64,000 nucleotides of DNA from Victivallales bacterium (GCA_017417585.1 JAFPYX010000026.1:88577-152576); one strand, 5' to 3'. Numbered from the stretch's first letter, positions 7,998-19,547 are shown. Notes: a model not told the origin generated them from the letters alone. Numbers and translations are program-made.

Positions 7998-9242
7998 ATG
8001 ACTCGTCGCCTGACTTCACTTCTGTTGTTGCTTGCCTGCTGCTCTGCGGTTTTCGCCGGCGGCTTCCAGATTTACTCTGAAAGCTCCACCGATGTCCTGG
8101 GTGTTGGCGGTGCCGGTGTCGCACGTTCCGGCCATGCTTCCAGCGCCTGGTACAACCCTGCCGCCACGACGACCATCACCGTCCCAACCGCCACCTTTGG
8201 CGGAACGGCCATCAAGCTGGAATCCGGCTACCGGGGCGGCGCCGACCGAACCGAATGGATGGACGAGCAGTGCCGGTTCACCGGGTTCTTCTATGGGGTG
8301 GTTCCAATCCACGACGACTGGCGCCTGAATCTATCGGTGAACGCCCCCTACGGCATGATCACCCAGTGGCCCCATGACTTCTCGCTGAACACCCTGGCGA
8401 CCTATACCAGCATCCGTGTCTGCTATATCAGCCCCAGCGTCGCGTATCGTGTGTCGGACGAGCTGTCGCTGGCGGCCGGCGTCAACGCCACCATTGGCGT
8501 GGCCCGTCTTGCCTCGTACATTGACTTGCGTGCATACGGCCAGGGAATGAACAAGCTCTACATGCGGGCGGACGACGAGGGCGTGGGCGCCTTCGCCTCC
8601 ATCTTCTACCAGCCGACCGAGTCGTGGTCCTTCGGCGCGCATTACCAGAGCCGCGTCAAGATGACCGTCAAGGGCGATGCGGAATACCGCTACCGCAGCT
8701 ATCTCAACGGCATGCTGAAATTCCAGCCGACGGATGTCCAGGCCCGGATTGACATGCCCGCCTATCTCGCCCTCGGCGTGGAAAATCACTCCTTTGAAAA
8801 GTGGCGTTTCATGTTCGACGCGGTCTGGACCGAGTGGTCCTCCTACAAGGCGCTGAACATTGAGTTTGACAAGCGCCCTGGCACCAACCAGAAGGGAACG
8901 TCGAAGAACGACCGCCGCTGGCATGACGTCTGGTCATACCGTTTTGGCGTGGAGTACCAGCTCACGGACAACTGGGTGCTGCGTGCCGGCTACATGTATG
9001 ACCATTCCCCCTCGAACTCCCGTTCGACCTCTCCGGAGATGCCGGACTCCGACAAGCAGCTCTTCTCGCTGGGTGTCGGCTATCAGACCGAACGCTGGGG
9101 CTTTGATTTGAGCTATGCGTACGTTTATTTCGACAAGTCCAAGCTGGGCAGCACGGTCGCCAAAAACCACAACATCACAAATCGTGGCGAGTTCGACACC
9201 CGCTGCCAAATTCTCTCCGCCGCCTTTACCTATAAGTTCTAG
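7998..9242 (+). CDS. OmpP1/FadL-type outer-membrane transport protein
   Basis: A protein of about 414 residues that should form a beta-barrel for uptake of hydrophobic compounds such as long-chain fatty acids. The chosen ATG gives a classic signal peptide (MTRRLTSLLLLLACCSAVFA) followed by GGFQIYSESSTDVLGVGGAG. That stretch resembles the FadL N-terminal plug region, where 'GxxxxxxxAxaxGxAgAg..A' is followed by an NPA motif, here SSAWYNPAATTT. Alternating aromatic strands continue to the end, and the C-terminus TYKF ends in phenylalanine as outer-membrane proteins often do. A longer in-frame start (TTG at 7935) would bury the signal peptide and is rejected. It has its own promoter and is followed by a long stem-loop. 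Confidence 0.88.
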   Translation: MTRRLTSLLLLLACCSAVFAGGFQIYSESSTDVLGVGGAGVARSGHASSAWYNPAATTTITVPTATFGGTAIKLESGYRGGADRTEWMDEQCRFTGFFYGVVPIHDDWRLNLSVNAPYGMITQWPHDFSLNTLATYTSIRVCYISPSVAYRVSDELSLAAGVNATIGVARLASYIDLRAYGQGMNKLYMRADDEGVGAFASIFYQPTESWSFGAHYQSRVKMTVKGDAEYRYRSYLNGMLKFQPTDVQARIDMPAYLALGVENHSFEKWRFMFDAVWTEWSSYKALNIEFDKRPGTNQKGTSKNDRRWHDVWSYRFGVEYQLTDNWVLRAGYMYDHSPSNSRSTSPEMPDSDKQLFSLGVGYQTERWGFDLSYAYVYFDKSKLGSTVAKNHNITNRGEFDTRCQILSAAFTYKF

Positions 9243-9254
9243 TTTATTTGCTCG

Positions 9255-9293
9255 GCTTCGGGGCCAATCCGCACGATGGATTGGTTCCGAGGC
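9255..9293 (+). terminator. Long stem-loop after the FadL-like gene
   Basis: GCTTCGGGGCCAATCC (9255-9270) pairs with GGATTGGTTCCGAGGC (9278-9293) around a 7-nt loop, allowing G-U pairs. There is no strong U tract after it, so it may be a terminator of weak type or an mRNA 3'-end stabiliser. Confidence 0.5.
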
Positions 9294-9391
9294 TATCAAA
9301 ATATTGTCACGACATCCGTCATCAAGTGAAAGTTTTTCAATATTGGTTCCGTAATACCGATATCGGCATGGCCTTTTCATGACGGTTGCGA

Positions 9392-9497
9392 GGCGGCATG
9401 GAAATCCCCCGGGCCGGGGAAAAGCCGCCGCCCCTGCGTTATATTAACGGCATTGCCGATTGGAACAATCGGCGTTCCGGGAGTACCAAGGCCTCCC
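9392..9497 (+). promoter_or_regulatory. Structured leader upstream of metK with alternative hairpins
   Basis: The 307-bp gap before metK contains a dense set of stems: GGCGGC (9392-9397) with GCCGCC (9424-9429) enclosing a CCCC/GGGG stem; GCCGATT (9455-9461) with AATCGGC (9467-9473); GGAAC (9462-9466) with GTTCC (9474-9478), which competes with the previous stem; and GGGAG (9479-9483) with CTCCC (9493-9497). Mutually exclusive hairpins in front of a SAM-synthetase gene are suggestive of a SAM or SAH sensing leader. I cannot match it to a known SAM riboswitch class. Confidence 0.35.
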
Positions 9498-9549
9498 ACC
9501 CCATTGGGCGGATGACCGTCAATGTCAATTCAACACACTGGAGAGCATT

Positions 9550-10767
9550 ATGACTCTGATTCAAAACCGCTATATGTTCACTTCGGAGGCCGTCTCCGAA
9601 GGACACCCCGACAAGGTCTGCGACCAGATTTCCGACGCGATCCTGGACGCGGCCATGGATTTTTCCTCGCGCGCGCACGTTGCTTGCGAGACGCTGGCGA
9701 CCACCGACACCGTCGTGCTGGCAGGCGAAATCAACCCGGTTCCCAAAGACATCGACTACGATGCCATCGTGCGAAACGTGGTCCGTAAAATCGGCTATGA
9801 CCGTCCTGGCGAAGGCTTCGACTGGCACGACCTGAAACTGCATGTGCTCCTGCACGGGCAAAGCGCGGACATCGCGCGCGGCGTGGAGGAGACCACCAGT
9901 CTGTCCGGCGAACAAGGGGCCGGCGACCAGGGCATCATGTTCGGATTTGCCTGCAACGAGACGCCTGCCTTCATGCCCGCTCCCATCTACTATTCGCACC
10001 GCATTGTCGAGCGGCTGGCCCAGTTGCGCCATGACGCCCCTGACACCTATGGTTTCCTGCGACCGGACGCAAAGAGCCAATTGACCTTCGTCTATGAAGG
10101 CTACCGCCCCGTCGCCATCCGCCAGGCGGTGGTCTCCCACCAGCACGTGGAAGGTGCCGGCGAAAAGGTCCATGCGCTGGTGCCGGAGGTTCTCCGGGAA
10201 GTCGTTCCTGCCGAATTCCTGAAGGATTTCGACTTCGGGCACATCAACGTTCCAGGTGCAAGTCTGCATGTGAACCCCACGGGGAATTTCGTGATTGGCG
10301 GCCCGCACGGGGACACCGGCTTGACCGGCCGCAAGATCATCGTGGACACGTATGGCGGCGCAGGACGCCACGGCGGCGGTGCCTTCTCGGGGAAAGACCC
10401 CAGCAAGGTGGACCGCTCGGCCAGCTACATGGCCCGCTATGTGGCGAAAAATCTCGTGGCCGCCGGCGTGGCCGAGCGCTGCGAACTGCAGGTCTCCTAC
10501 GCCATCGGCGTCTCCTATCCGCTTTCCTTCTACGTGAACTTCTTCGGCACTGGAAAAGTCCCGGAGGAACAGGTGGCGAATCTGCTGCAGGAGGGGAAAC
10601 TCTTTGACTTCCGGCCTGCCCAGATCATCGAGCGCCTGGGGCTGCTCCGGCGTGAGGGATGGCGTTATCAGGACACCGCCGCCAACGGTCATTTCGGACG
10701 CGGGTGCTTCCCATGGGAAAAACTCGACAAGGTCGCTGAAATCCAAGCCTCGCTGAACCTCGTATGA
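9550..10767 (+). CDS. metK: S-adenosylmethionine synthetase
   Basis: A 405-residue enzyme that makes S-adenosylmethionine from methionine and ATP in the cytoplasm. Diagnostic motifs are SEAVSEGHPDKVCDQISDAI near the N-terminus, GAGDQGIMFGFAC in the middle and GGAGRHGGGAFSGKDPSKVD (the P-loop-like family signature) toward the C-terminus. The ATG at 9550 gives the usual family start (MTLIQNRYMFTSE); an upstream in-frame start at 9460 would add 30 unrelated residues. Its stop overlaps the next gene (ATGA), so it is coupled to the PfkB-type kinase. With ahcY downstream, the three genes form a SAM-cycle operon. Confidence 0.97.
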   Translation: MTLIQNRYMFTSEAVSEGHPDKVCDQISDAILDAAMDFSSRAHVACETLATTDTVVLAGEINPVPKDIDYDAIVRNVVRKIGYDRPGEGFDWHDLKLHVLLHGQSADIARGVEETTSLSGEQGAGDQGIMFGFACNETPAFMPAPIYYSHRIVERLAQLRHDAPDTYGFLRPDAKSQLTFVYEGYRPVAIRQAVVSHQHVEGAGEKVHALVPEVLREVVPAEFLKDFDFGHINVPGASLHVNPTGNFVIGGPHGDTGLTGRKIIVDTYGGAGRHGGGAFSGKDPSKVDRSASYMARYVAKNLVAAGVAERCELQVSYAIGVSYPLSFYVNFFGTGKVPEEQVANLLQEGKLFDFRPAQIIERLGLLRREGWRYQDTAANGHFGRGCFPWEKLDKVAEIQASLNLV

Positions 10768-11735
10768 CCTCGCCCCTCCTCCTGTCCGGCCTGGGCAATG
10801 TCCTGCTGGACCTCGTTCTGCCCGTCACGGACGAGGAGTTTGAGGCTTTGAATCTCCCCGTTCCCCGGGGGCAGGTCCTGCGAGTGACACCCTGCGAGCA
10901 ATCCGCCCTTCTCAGGCGCTTCCCCCCGGAACGCGTCACCCGCAATCCAGGCGGTTCCTGCGCAAATGCCCTGCGGGCCTTCGCCTGGCACGGCATGCCC
11001 GCAAAGCTGCTTGGCCTTGCCGGAGACGACCAGGCGGCGGAGTTCCTCATCCAGGCATTTCAAGCCGCCAAAGTGGATACCACTGGCATCAAGCGCCTTC
11101 CCGGACACGCCACGGACTGCTGCCTGGCTTTGGTGACACCCGATGGAGAACGCACGATGCTGCCTGCCTTCGACGCCGGCGGAACCGCTTCAGAAAATTC
11201 ATTTCAAATTACTGATTTAAAATTAGTTAATTCATTACATATAGAGGGCTACTGTCTGCGCTTTCCCGCCATGCTTGAAGCCGTGCTTTCGCTGGCAAGG
11301 ACCTGCCGTCTGCAACTCTCCTGGGATTTGGGCGACGTGAGTCTGGTCCAAGCCCATCATACAGAACTCGAGCGCATTTTCCGCGCCCATCCGCTCGCCT
11401 GTCTGTTTTCCAATCACTCCGAGGCCCAAGCCTTCACGGGAAGCCCAACGGCATCAGAGGCGGCAGTGGCGCTAAATGCCTTCGCGGCATGCGCGGTGGT
11501 GACGGCGGGTGCGGATGGTGCCTGGATCGCCGCCGGCGACATGGATGCCATTCATGTTCCTGCGGTTCCTCCGGCGGTCCTGGTGGATACCATCGGCGCC
11601 GGCGACTCCTTCGAGGGCGCGTTCCTGGCGGCCTACTACTCAGGGGCCACTCCCGCCGAGGCGGCCCGGCAGGCGGCAGGATTTGCCGCACAAGTCATCG
11701 CCCTCCCCGGTGCCACCATGCCAAAGAGAGGTTAG
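10764..11735 (+). CDS. PfkB-family kinase, probable adenosine kinase
   Basis: A 323-residue ribokinase-fold kinase. NPGGSCANALRAFAWHG is the first PfkB signature and DTIGAGDSFEGAFLAAYYSG the second, containing the catalytic Asp of GAGD. The family phosphorylates sugars or nucleosides. Placement exactly between metK and ahcY strongly suggests adenosine kinase, which removes the adenosine released by S-adenosylhomocysteine hydrolysis and so pulls that reversible reaction forward. That substrate is inferred from context. It overlaps metK by 4 bp, and its TAG stop lies inside a heptamer repeat. A short AT-rich patch near 11195-11250 interrupts otherwise GC-rich codon use. Confidence 0.85.
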   Translation: MTSPLLLSGLGNVLLDLVLPVTDEEFEALNLPVPRGQVLRVTPCEQSALLRRFPPERVTRNPGGSCANALRAFAWHGMPAKLLGLAGDDQAAEFLIQAFQAAKVDTTGIKRLPGHATDCCLALVTPDGERTMLPAFDAGGTASENSFQITDLKLVNSLHIEGYCLRFPAMLEAVLSLARTCRLQLSWDLGDVSLVQAHHTELERIFRAHPLACLFSNHSEAQAFTGSPTASEAAVALNAFAACAVVTAGADGAWIAAGDMDAIHVPAVPPAVLVDTIGAGDSFEGAFLAAYYSGATPAEAARQAAGFAAQVIALPGATMPKRG

Positions 11736-11754
11736 AGGTCAGAGGTTAGAGGTT
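11727..11754 (+). repeat. Heptamer tandem array AGAGGTT x4
   Basis: Four consecutive 7-nt units (AGAGGTT, AGAGGTC, AGAGGTT, AGAGGTT). The stop codon of the upstream kinase gene (TAG, 11733-11735) lies within the array. The reverse complement of the same unit recurs at 39291-39311. Confidence 0.85.
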
Positions 11755-11778
11755 CAAGGCTTAAAACTGAAATTCCGT

Positions 11779-11814
11779 GTCCCGCATGCCCCGCATGTTC
11801 CACACGTCCCATAG
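11779..11814 (+). repeat. Nine-nt tandem array before ahcY
   Basis: Four units with a 9-nt period: GTCCCGCAT, GCCCCGCAT, GTTCCACAC, GTCCCATAG. It shares the GTCCC core with the array in front of pheA (41066-41119). Confidence 0.7.
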
Positions 11815-11838
11815 TTACTAACACAAGACTCCCATACG

Positions 11839-13248
11839 ATGTACAAGACTGAGCAATGCTGGATTGCGGACCCGTCGTTGGCGACGCAGGGCCGTCATGA
11901 AATCGAGATGTCCGAAGTGGAAATGCCGGGGCTGATGGCCATCCGCGAGAAATACGGCCCGTCCCAGCCATTGAAGGGTCTGAAGGTGATGGGCAGCCTG
12001 CACATGACCACGGAGACCGCCGTGCTCATCGAGACGCTGGTTGCGCTGGGGGCGCAGGTCCGCTGGGCATCCTGCAACATCTACTCCACCCGCGACACCG
12101 CCGCCGCCGCCATCGCCGCCACCGGCGTGAATGTCTATGCATGGAAGGGCGAAACCCTCAAGGACTACTGGGAATGCACCCTCAAGGCGCTCTCCTTCCC
12201 CGACGGCTCAGGTCCAGACACCATCGTGGACGACGGCGGGGACGCCACGCTGATGATGCACCTGGGCTATGAAGCCGAGAACGACGCCTCCGTATTGGAA
12301 TGCGCACCCGATGCGCACGAGGACGAACGCGAGCTCAAGGCGCTGCTCAAGCGCGTGCTGGCCGAAACCCCGGACATCTGGCACCGCCGCGTGGCGGCCT
12401 GCCGCGGATGCTCCGAAGAGACCACCACCGGCGTCCACCGTCTCTATCAGCGCGAGGCCGCAGGAAAGCTCCTCTTCCCCGCGATTGACGTCAACGACTC
12501 CGTCACCAAATCCAAGTTCGACAACACCTACGGCTGCCGCGAAAGCCTCATCGACGGCATCAAGCGCGCCACCGACGTCATGGTCGCCGGGAAGGTCTGC
12601 GTGGTCTGCGGATACGGCGAAGTCGGCAAGGGCTGCGCACAGTCGCTTCGCGGCATGGGCGGGCGCGTGCTGGTCACCGAAATCGACCCCATCTGCGCGC
12701 TCCAGGCGGTCATGGAGGGCTACCAGGTCGTCACGCTGGACGAGGTGGCCGACACCGCCGACATCTTCGTGACCACCACCGGCAACTGCGACATCGTCAC
12801 CATCGAGCACATGAAGCAGATGCGCGACTCCGCCATCGTCTGCAACATCGGGCACTTCGACGACGAGATCCAGGTCGCCGAGCTGGAGGCCTACCCCGGC
12901 ATCCAACGTGTTGCCATCAAACCGCAGCTGGACAAGTACATCTTCCCCGACGGCCACTGCATCATCCTGCTGGCCTCCGGCCGCCTGGTGAACCTGGGCT
13001 GTGCCACCGGCCACCCCAGCTTCGTGATGAGCTGTTCCTTCGCCAACCAGGTCCTCGCCCAGATCAAGCTCGCCGCCGAGAAGCTCCCCGTCGGCGTTTA
13101 CCGCATCGACAAGAGGCTCGACGAGGAGGTCGCGCGGCTCCACCTCGGCAAACTCGGCGCGCACCTGACCACCCTCACCGAAAAGCAAGCCGCCTACCTG
13201 GGCATCCCCGTCGAAGGCCCCTACAAGGCCGAGTACTATCGGTATTAG
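11839..13248 (+). CDS. ahcY: Adenosylhomocysteinase (S-adenosylhomocysteine hydrolase)
   Basis: A 469-residue NAD-dependent enzyme that splits S-adenosylhomocysteine into adenosine and homocysteine, relieving product inhibition of methyltransferases. Hallmarks are [17 protein letters not shown] (substrate domain), the [20 protein letters not shown] dinucleotide fold, [20 protein letters not shown] and the C-terminal KAEYYRY whose Lys and Tyr reach into the partner subunit's NAD site. The length of about 470 residues is the long bacterial form that carries an insertion. It follows metK and the PfkB kinase, separated from them by about 100 bp of tandem repeats. Confidence 0.97.
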   Translation: MYKTEQCWIADPSLATQGRHEIEMSEVEMPGLMAIREKYGPSQPLKGLKVMGSLHMTTETAVLIETLVALGAQVRWASCNIYSTRDTAAAAIAATGVNVYAWKGETLKDYWECTLKALSFPDGSGPDTIVDDGGDATLMMHLGYEAENDASVLECAPDAHEDERELKALLKRVLAETPDIWHRRVAACRGCSEETTTGVHRLYQREAAGKLLFPAIDVNDSVTKSKFDNTYGCRESLIDGIKRATDVMVAGKVCVVCGYGEVGKGCAQSLRGMGGRVLVTEIDPICALQAVMEGYQVVTLDEVADTADIFVTTTGNCDIVTIEHMKQMRDSAIVCNIGHFDDEIQVAELEAYPGIQRVAIKPQLDKYIFPDGHCIILLASGRLVNLGCATGHPSFVMSCSFANQVLAQIKLAAEKLPVGVYRIDKRLDEEVARLHLGKLGAHLTTLTEKQAAYLGIPVEGPYKAEYYRY

Positions 13249-13275
13249 CCGCTGACACCTGCCTCCCTTTCCGCC

Positions 13276-13959
13276 ATGGGCAAGATCTTCACCTTCAAAA
13301 ACAAGCGGCACATGCCCAAATGGCTGGCATGGCTGTTGGCGGGCTTTCTCAAGTTGTACAGCTGGACTTTCCGCGTGCGCATCGAAGACCCGCACGGCGT
13401 CTTCCCGCAGGTCACCGGCCGCGCCTTCGCGGTGGCGCTCTGGCACAACCGTGTCCTCTTCGCAACCCCCGTCATCCCCAAGAAGTATCGGAAATACCTG
13501 ACGGTACTCATCAGCGCCTCGCGCGATGGAGAGTACATCTCCACCCTCGTCAAGTGCTTCGGGATGAATTCCATCCGTGGTTCTTCCAGCCGCGGGGGCG
13601 CCAAGGCCATGCTGGAAATGCGGCATGCCATGGCCGAGGGATTTTCCCCCATCCTCACGGTGGACGGGCCGCGCGGCCCCAAATACACCGTGCACCCTGG
13701 CGCAGTCGCCCTCGCGCGCGACGGGAAAGTCCCCGCGGTCCCCGTGGTCTTCAACGCAAAACACTATTGGCAGCTCCACAGCTGGGATCAGATGCAGATT
13801 CCCTGGCCGTTCACCCGCCTGACGATGGTGATTGGAAAGCCTCTGGAATTCCCTGAAGATCTGCCGACCGAAGAGGGCTGTGAACAATTGCGGCAGGCGC
13901 TTCTGGATATCACGCACGACCGCAGGGAAGCATCGTCGAACGAGACGGAGAGAGGATAA
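13276..13959 (+). CDS. DUF374 lysophospholipid acyltransferase-like protein
   Basis: A 227-residue protein of the DUF374/LPLAT group. An N-terminal hydrophobic stretch (KWLAWLLAGFLKLYSWTF) is followed by ALWHNRVLFA, whose histidine stands in the acyltransferase active-site position, and by TVDGPRGPKYTVHPGAV, the family hallmark. Members are thought to acylate lipid A or other membrane lipids. It starts 27 bp after ahcY and ends 5 bp before the helicase gene, so it appears co-transcribed though functionally unrelated. The substrate is unknown. Confidence 0.85.
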   Translation: MGKIFTFKNKRHMPKWLAWLLAGFLKLYSWTFRVRIEDPHGVFPQVTGRAFAVALWHNRVLFATPVIPKKYRKYLTVLISASRDGEYISTLVKCFGMNSIRGSSSRGGAKAMLEMRHAMAEGFSPILTVDGPRGPKYTVHPGAVALARDGKVPAVPVVFNAKHYWQLHSWDQMQIPWPFTRLTMVIGKPLEFPEDLPTEEGCEQLRQALLDITHDRREASSNETERG

Positions 13960-13964
13960 TATCA

Positions 13965-15956
<1,992 letters not shown>

Positions 15957-16010
15957 ATGGAATAGTATTTCACTCACAAGTTTGACCTCACCTCTCTTGA
16001 CACCGGAAAC

Positions 16011-16883
16011 ATGGCTGCTCTCCTAGTCATCCTGGCTGGCATTTCCTGGGGCTTGCTCGGAGTCTTCCTGCGGCAGCTCCTGGCCGCCGACATCACCCCC
16101 ATGGAAGTCTGCGCCCTCCGCAATGGCGGCACCGCGATTATCCTGGGCATTGTGCTGGGAGTCTGGCGACCCAGGCTGCTGCGCATCCGTTGGCGCGACC
16201 TGTGGTGCTTCCTCGGCGGCGGTTGCATCAGCGTACTGTTATTCAACTACTGCTACTTCCTGACTCTCCAACGCACCTCCATCGGCATCGCAGTCATCCT
16301 GCTGTATACTTCGCCCATCTTCATCGCAATTCTTTCACGCATCCTGTTCCAGGAGCCGTTCACACGCCAGAAATCATTGGCACTCTTGATGATGTTTGCA
16401 GGCTGCGCCTTGGTTTCGGGAATTGCGGAAGGCAAGCCTACCCTGAGTCCCGCAGGAATCCTCATCGGACTGGCCAGCGGTTTCTGCTACGCGCTTTACA
16501 CCATCTTCGGCCGCTTTGCGCAAAAACGCGGCTACTCCACCGCCTCCATCACCTTCTGGAACTTCCTCTGCGCCGCATTGGCCAGTTGCGCCCTTCCACG
16601 CTGGGATTTTATTGCGCACGCCTTCGGGCAGCAGCCGATGCTATGGCTATGGTGCACTGCGCTCGTCGGCATCTCCACCATCCTGCCCTACTGCTGCTAC
16701 ACGGCTGGACTGGCGCGAATGGAGGCCTCCCGTGCCGCCGTGCTTGTCGCCATCGAGCCACTGGTCGCCACGCTGGCGGGAATCGTATTCTACCACGAGC
16801 GTCTCAGCCTGGCTGTTATCGGCGGCATCATCCTGGTCCTGACTGCGATTCTCGTGCTGCAAATGCCTCGGAAGACGCCTTGA
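16011..16883 (+). CDS. EamA/DMT-superfamily transporter
   Basis: A 290-residue inner-membrane protein with ten hydrophobic segments arranged as two EamA repeats. The first repeat begins LVILAGISWGLLGVFLRQL and ends in a LLYTSPIFIAILSRILFQEP segment, the usual conserved 'tsP...aL...fl.E' stretch. The second ends VAIEPLVATLAGIVFYHERLSL. Such proteins export or exchange small metabolites; the substrate is unknown. The second EamA gene (17615) lies just beyond the toxin-antitoxin pair and is not obviously a recent duplicate. Confidence 0.88.
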   Translation: MAALLVILAGISWGLLGVFLRQLLAADITPMEVCALRNGGTAIILGIVLGVWRPRLLRIRWRDLWCFLGGGCISVLLFNYCYFLTLQRTSIGIAVILLYTSPIFIAILSRILFQEPFTRQKSLALLMMFAGCALVSGIAEGKPTLSPAGILIGLASGFCYALYTIFGRFAQKRGYSTASITFWNFLCAALASCALPRWDFIAHAFGQQPMLWLWCTALVGISTILPYCCYTAGLARMEASRAAVLVAIEPLVATLAGIVFYHERLSLAVIGGIILVLTAILVLQMPRKTP

Positions 16884-16887
16884 CCTC

Positions 16888-16915
16888 GTGCAGGTTTTCG
16901 TTTGAAGTGTATAGT
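16888..16915 (+). promoter_or_regulatory. Promoter of the toxin-antitoxin pair
   Basis: GTGCAG (16888-16893), 16 nt, TATAGT (16910-16915). The start point, near 16922, falls inside the first operator-like repeat. Confidence 0.5.
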
Positions 16916-16966
16916 ACAAGTGTTCACTTCAACGTCTGAACTGCACAGTACAACTGTTCACTTCAA
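16912..16966 (+). promoter_or_regulatory. Twin operator-like repeats before the antitoxin gene
   Basis: Two direct copies of an imperfect 21-nt site, TAGTACAAGTGTTCACTTCAA-like, at 16912-16932 and 16946-16966 (34 bp apart, start to start). The sites overlap the likely transcription start. A strong AGGAGG ribosome site (16971-16976) follows. This is the usual layout for autorepression by a Phd-type antitoxin. Confidence 0.6.
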
Positions 16967-16981
16967 AACCAGGAGGTCAAG

Positions 16982-17236
16982 ATGGTCGCCAGCATCTTGG
17001 ATTTGCGCACAAAGATGAAAGATATCCTAAGTGCCTTGGACCGCAATGAGAAGGTCACTTTGACGCGGCGCGGAAAGCGCTTCGCCGTCATCGTCCCCTA
17101 TGAACTCACGCGAGAAACGGATTTGAAGGTCGAAGACAGTCCCTGCTTTGGCATGTGGGCGGACCGCGAGGACATGGCGAATCCCGTGGAGTATGTCGAG
17201 AACCTGCGAAAGGGGAGGTTCGACGATGCTTTTTGA
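16982..17236 (+). CDS. Phd/YefM-like antitoxin
   Basis: An 84-residue protein that fits the Phd/YefM antitoxin layout. The N-terminal half (SILDLRTKMKDILSALDRNE then VTLTRRGKRFAVIVPYE) is the DNA-binding and dimerising fold, with the family's 'R.G...av.vp' strand. The acidic C-terminal part (WADREDMANPVEYVENLRKG) should wrap around and block the toxin. A strong AGGAGG ribosome site precedes the ATG. Its 3' end overlaps the PIN-domain gene by 11 bp. The repeats in front suggest self-repression. Confidence 0.85.
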   Translation: MVASILDLRTKMKDILSALDRNEKVTLTRRGKRFAVIVPYELTRETDLKVEDSPCFGMWADREDMANPVEYVENLRKGRFDDAF

Positions 17237-17612
17237 TACCGATGTCTTAATCTGGTTGTTCCGGGGGATGAAGAAGGCTGCACAACTTGTCAATACTACC
17301 TCAGAGCGTCAGCTTTCTATTATCAACTACATGGAAATCCTGCAAGGTGCCAAAAATAAATTTGAACAGCTCTCATACAAGCATTTCTTCTCGCAATACC
17401 ACTTTGACATCCTGCCCATCACGGAGGCCATCTCCCATCGGGCGGCGATTCTGGTCGAGGAGCATGCCTTGACCAGCGGACTCCACGCAACTGACGCCCT
17501 GGTCATCGCCACAGCCTGCGAACACCAGCTCACGCTCTGCACGGCGAACCAGAAGCATACGCGAGGCATCCAGGCATTGGATCTGCATGTATTCGACCCT
17601 GAAGCACGGTGA
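17226..17612 (+). CDS. PIN-domain toxin (VapC-like ribonuclease)
   Basis: A 128-residue PIN-domain protein, expected to be a magnesium-dependent RNase inhibited by the antitoxin encoded just upstream. The first acidic residue is in FDTDVLIWLFRG, the second in the SIINYMEILQGAKNK segment and the third in LHATDALVIATACEHQ; together they form the PIN acidic site. The start at 17226 is chosen because it gives the standard MLFDTDVLI beginning and overlaps the antitoxin end. An in-frame start at 17148 would add 26 residues with no PIN homology. Confidence 0.88.
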   Translation: MLFDTDVLIWLFRGMKKAAQLVNTTSERQLSIINYMEILQGAKNKFEQLSYKHFFSQYHFDILPITEAISHRAAILVEEHALTSGLHATDALVIATACEHQLTLCTANQKHTRGIQALDLHVFDPEAR

Positions 17613-17614
17613 CT

Positions 17615-18520
17615 ATGCCTGACCTGACCGCCATCCTGGACAACTGGTTTGTCCTGATTCTCTGCTCCGCCTTGTCGCTGGGCTTCTACGACTTCTGCAA
17701 GAAGCACGCGGTAAATGCCAACCATGTGATGACCACGCTCTTCTGGGCAACCGTCGCCGGCTCCGTCATCATCGTAGGGGCGGTGTTCCTCAGCGGGAAC
17801 TTCCGTGCGCTGTTCTTCTGCCCCTGGCGCGAATGGTGGCTCATTCTTCTCAAGTCCGCCATTGTGACTGCCAGTTGGATTGCGGGGTATTTCGCCTTGC
17901 ACGACCTGCCCATCTCCATCGCCGCGCCCATTCGCGCCTCCTCGCCCGTCTGGGTTGCCCTCGGCGGAGTCTGCCTCTTCGGAGAACGCCCCAGTCTCCC
18001 GCAGCTGGTCGGAATGGCGGTGGTCTTCGCGGGATACTATCTTTTCAACAACATCGGACACCTGGAGGGCTTCTCCTGGCGCAGCCGCGGCGTTAAGATG
18101 GTCGTCGCCGCCACCTTGGTCGGCTCCGCCAGCGCCCTCTACGACCGCTTCCTGATGCATACACTTCAACTGGACGCCAACCGCGTGCAACTGCACTTCG
18201 CCATCGACCTGGTGTTCATCCTAGGGGCCATGCTCCTCGTGCAGAGAACTTTGCCCGTCTTGCGCGAAGAGACGAAATTCCAGTGGCGTTGGTCCATCCC
18301 CGCCATCGGACTTTTCCTCGCCATTGCGGACTGGACCTTCTTCCACGCAACCGCATCGCCGGACGCCCAGATCGGCATCCTGGGCATCCTGCGGCGGCTT
18401 TCCGTGGTGGTCTCCTTTGCCCTCGGCGTCCTCATCCTCCACGAGAAGCACGCGAAGGCCAAACTCGGCGCGCTGGCATGCATCCTTATTGGCGTCGTCA
18501 TCCTGGGCTTCTTCAAATAA
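17615..18520 (+). CDS. EamA/DMT-superfamily transporter
   Basis: A 301-residue membrane protein with about ten hydrophobic segments and two EamA repeats. The first half holds SIAAPIRASSPVWVALGGVCLFGERPSLPQLVGMAVVF in overlapping pieces (the 'rasSPvw.al...l.gErp' stretch). The second ends LRRLSVVVSFALGVLILHE. The gene starts 2 bp after the toxin stop (a GTG at 17609 overlapping that stop is also possible), so it may be expressed with the toxin-antitoxin transcript. Substrate unknown. A bidirectional terminator follows. Confidence 0.87.
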   Translation: MPDLTAILDNWFVLILCSALSLGFYDFCKKHAVNANHVMTTLFWATVAGSVIIVGAVFLSGNFRALFFCPWREWWLILLKSAIVTASWIAGYFALHDLPISIAAPIRASSPVWVALGGVCLFGERPSLPQLVGMAVVFAGYYLFNNIGHLEGFSWRSRGVKMVVAATLVGSASALYDRFLMHTLQLDANRVQLHFAIDLVFILGAMLLVQRTLPVLREETKFQWRWSIPAIGLFLAIADWTFFHATASPDAQIGILGILRRLSVVVSFALGVLILHEKHAKAKLGALACILIGVVILGFFK

Positions 18521-18602
18521 GCTTCTTCATGGCTTTTTGACTGTTGCCTTGCGACTAGACCGGCAGCGTTATCGTTTCCATCCAAACGGGTAAACAAAAA
18601 GA

Positions 18603-18627
18603 GCCGCAGAGCGTTAAGCACTGCGGC
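18603..18627. terminator. Bidirectional terminator
   Basis: GCCGCAG (18603-18609) pairs with CTGCGGC (18621-18627). On the minus strand it is followed by TCTTTTTGTTT, and on the plus strand by CGTTTATT. It sits between the converging EamA and prepilin genes and can end both. Confidence 0.75.
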
Positions 18628-18672
18628 CGTTTATTCAATTCGGATTACCCGCTTTCGGGCAAAAAGCGGCAA

Positions 18673-19533
<861 letters not shown>

Positions 19534-19547
19534 GGGAATTCCGCAGT

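Noticed and set aside
9460..9549. 30-codon N-terminal extension of MetK
   Set aside because: The extension translates the structured leader; family members start at MTLIQNRYMFTSE-like sequence.
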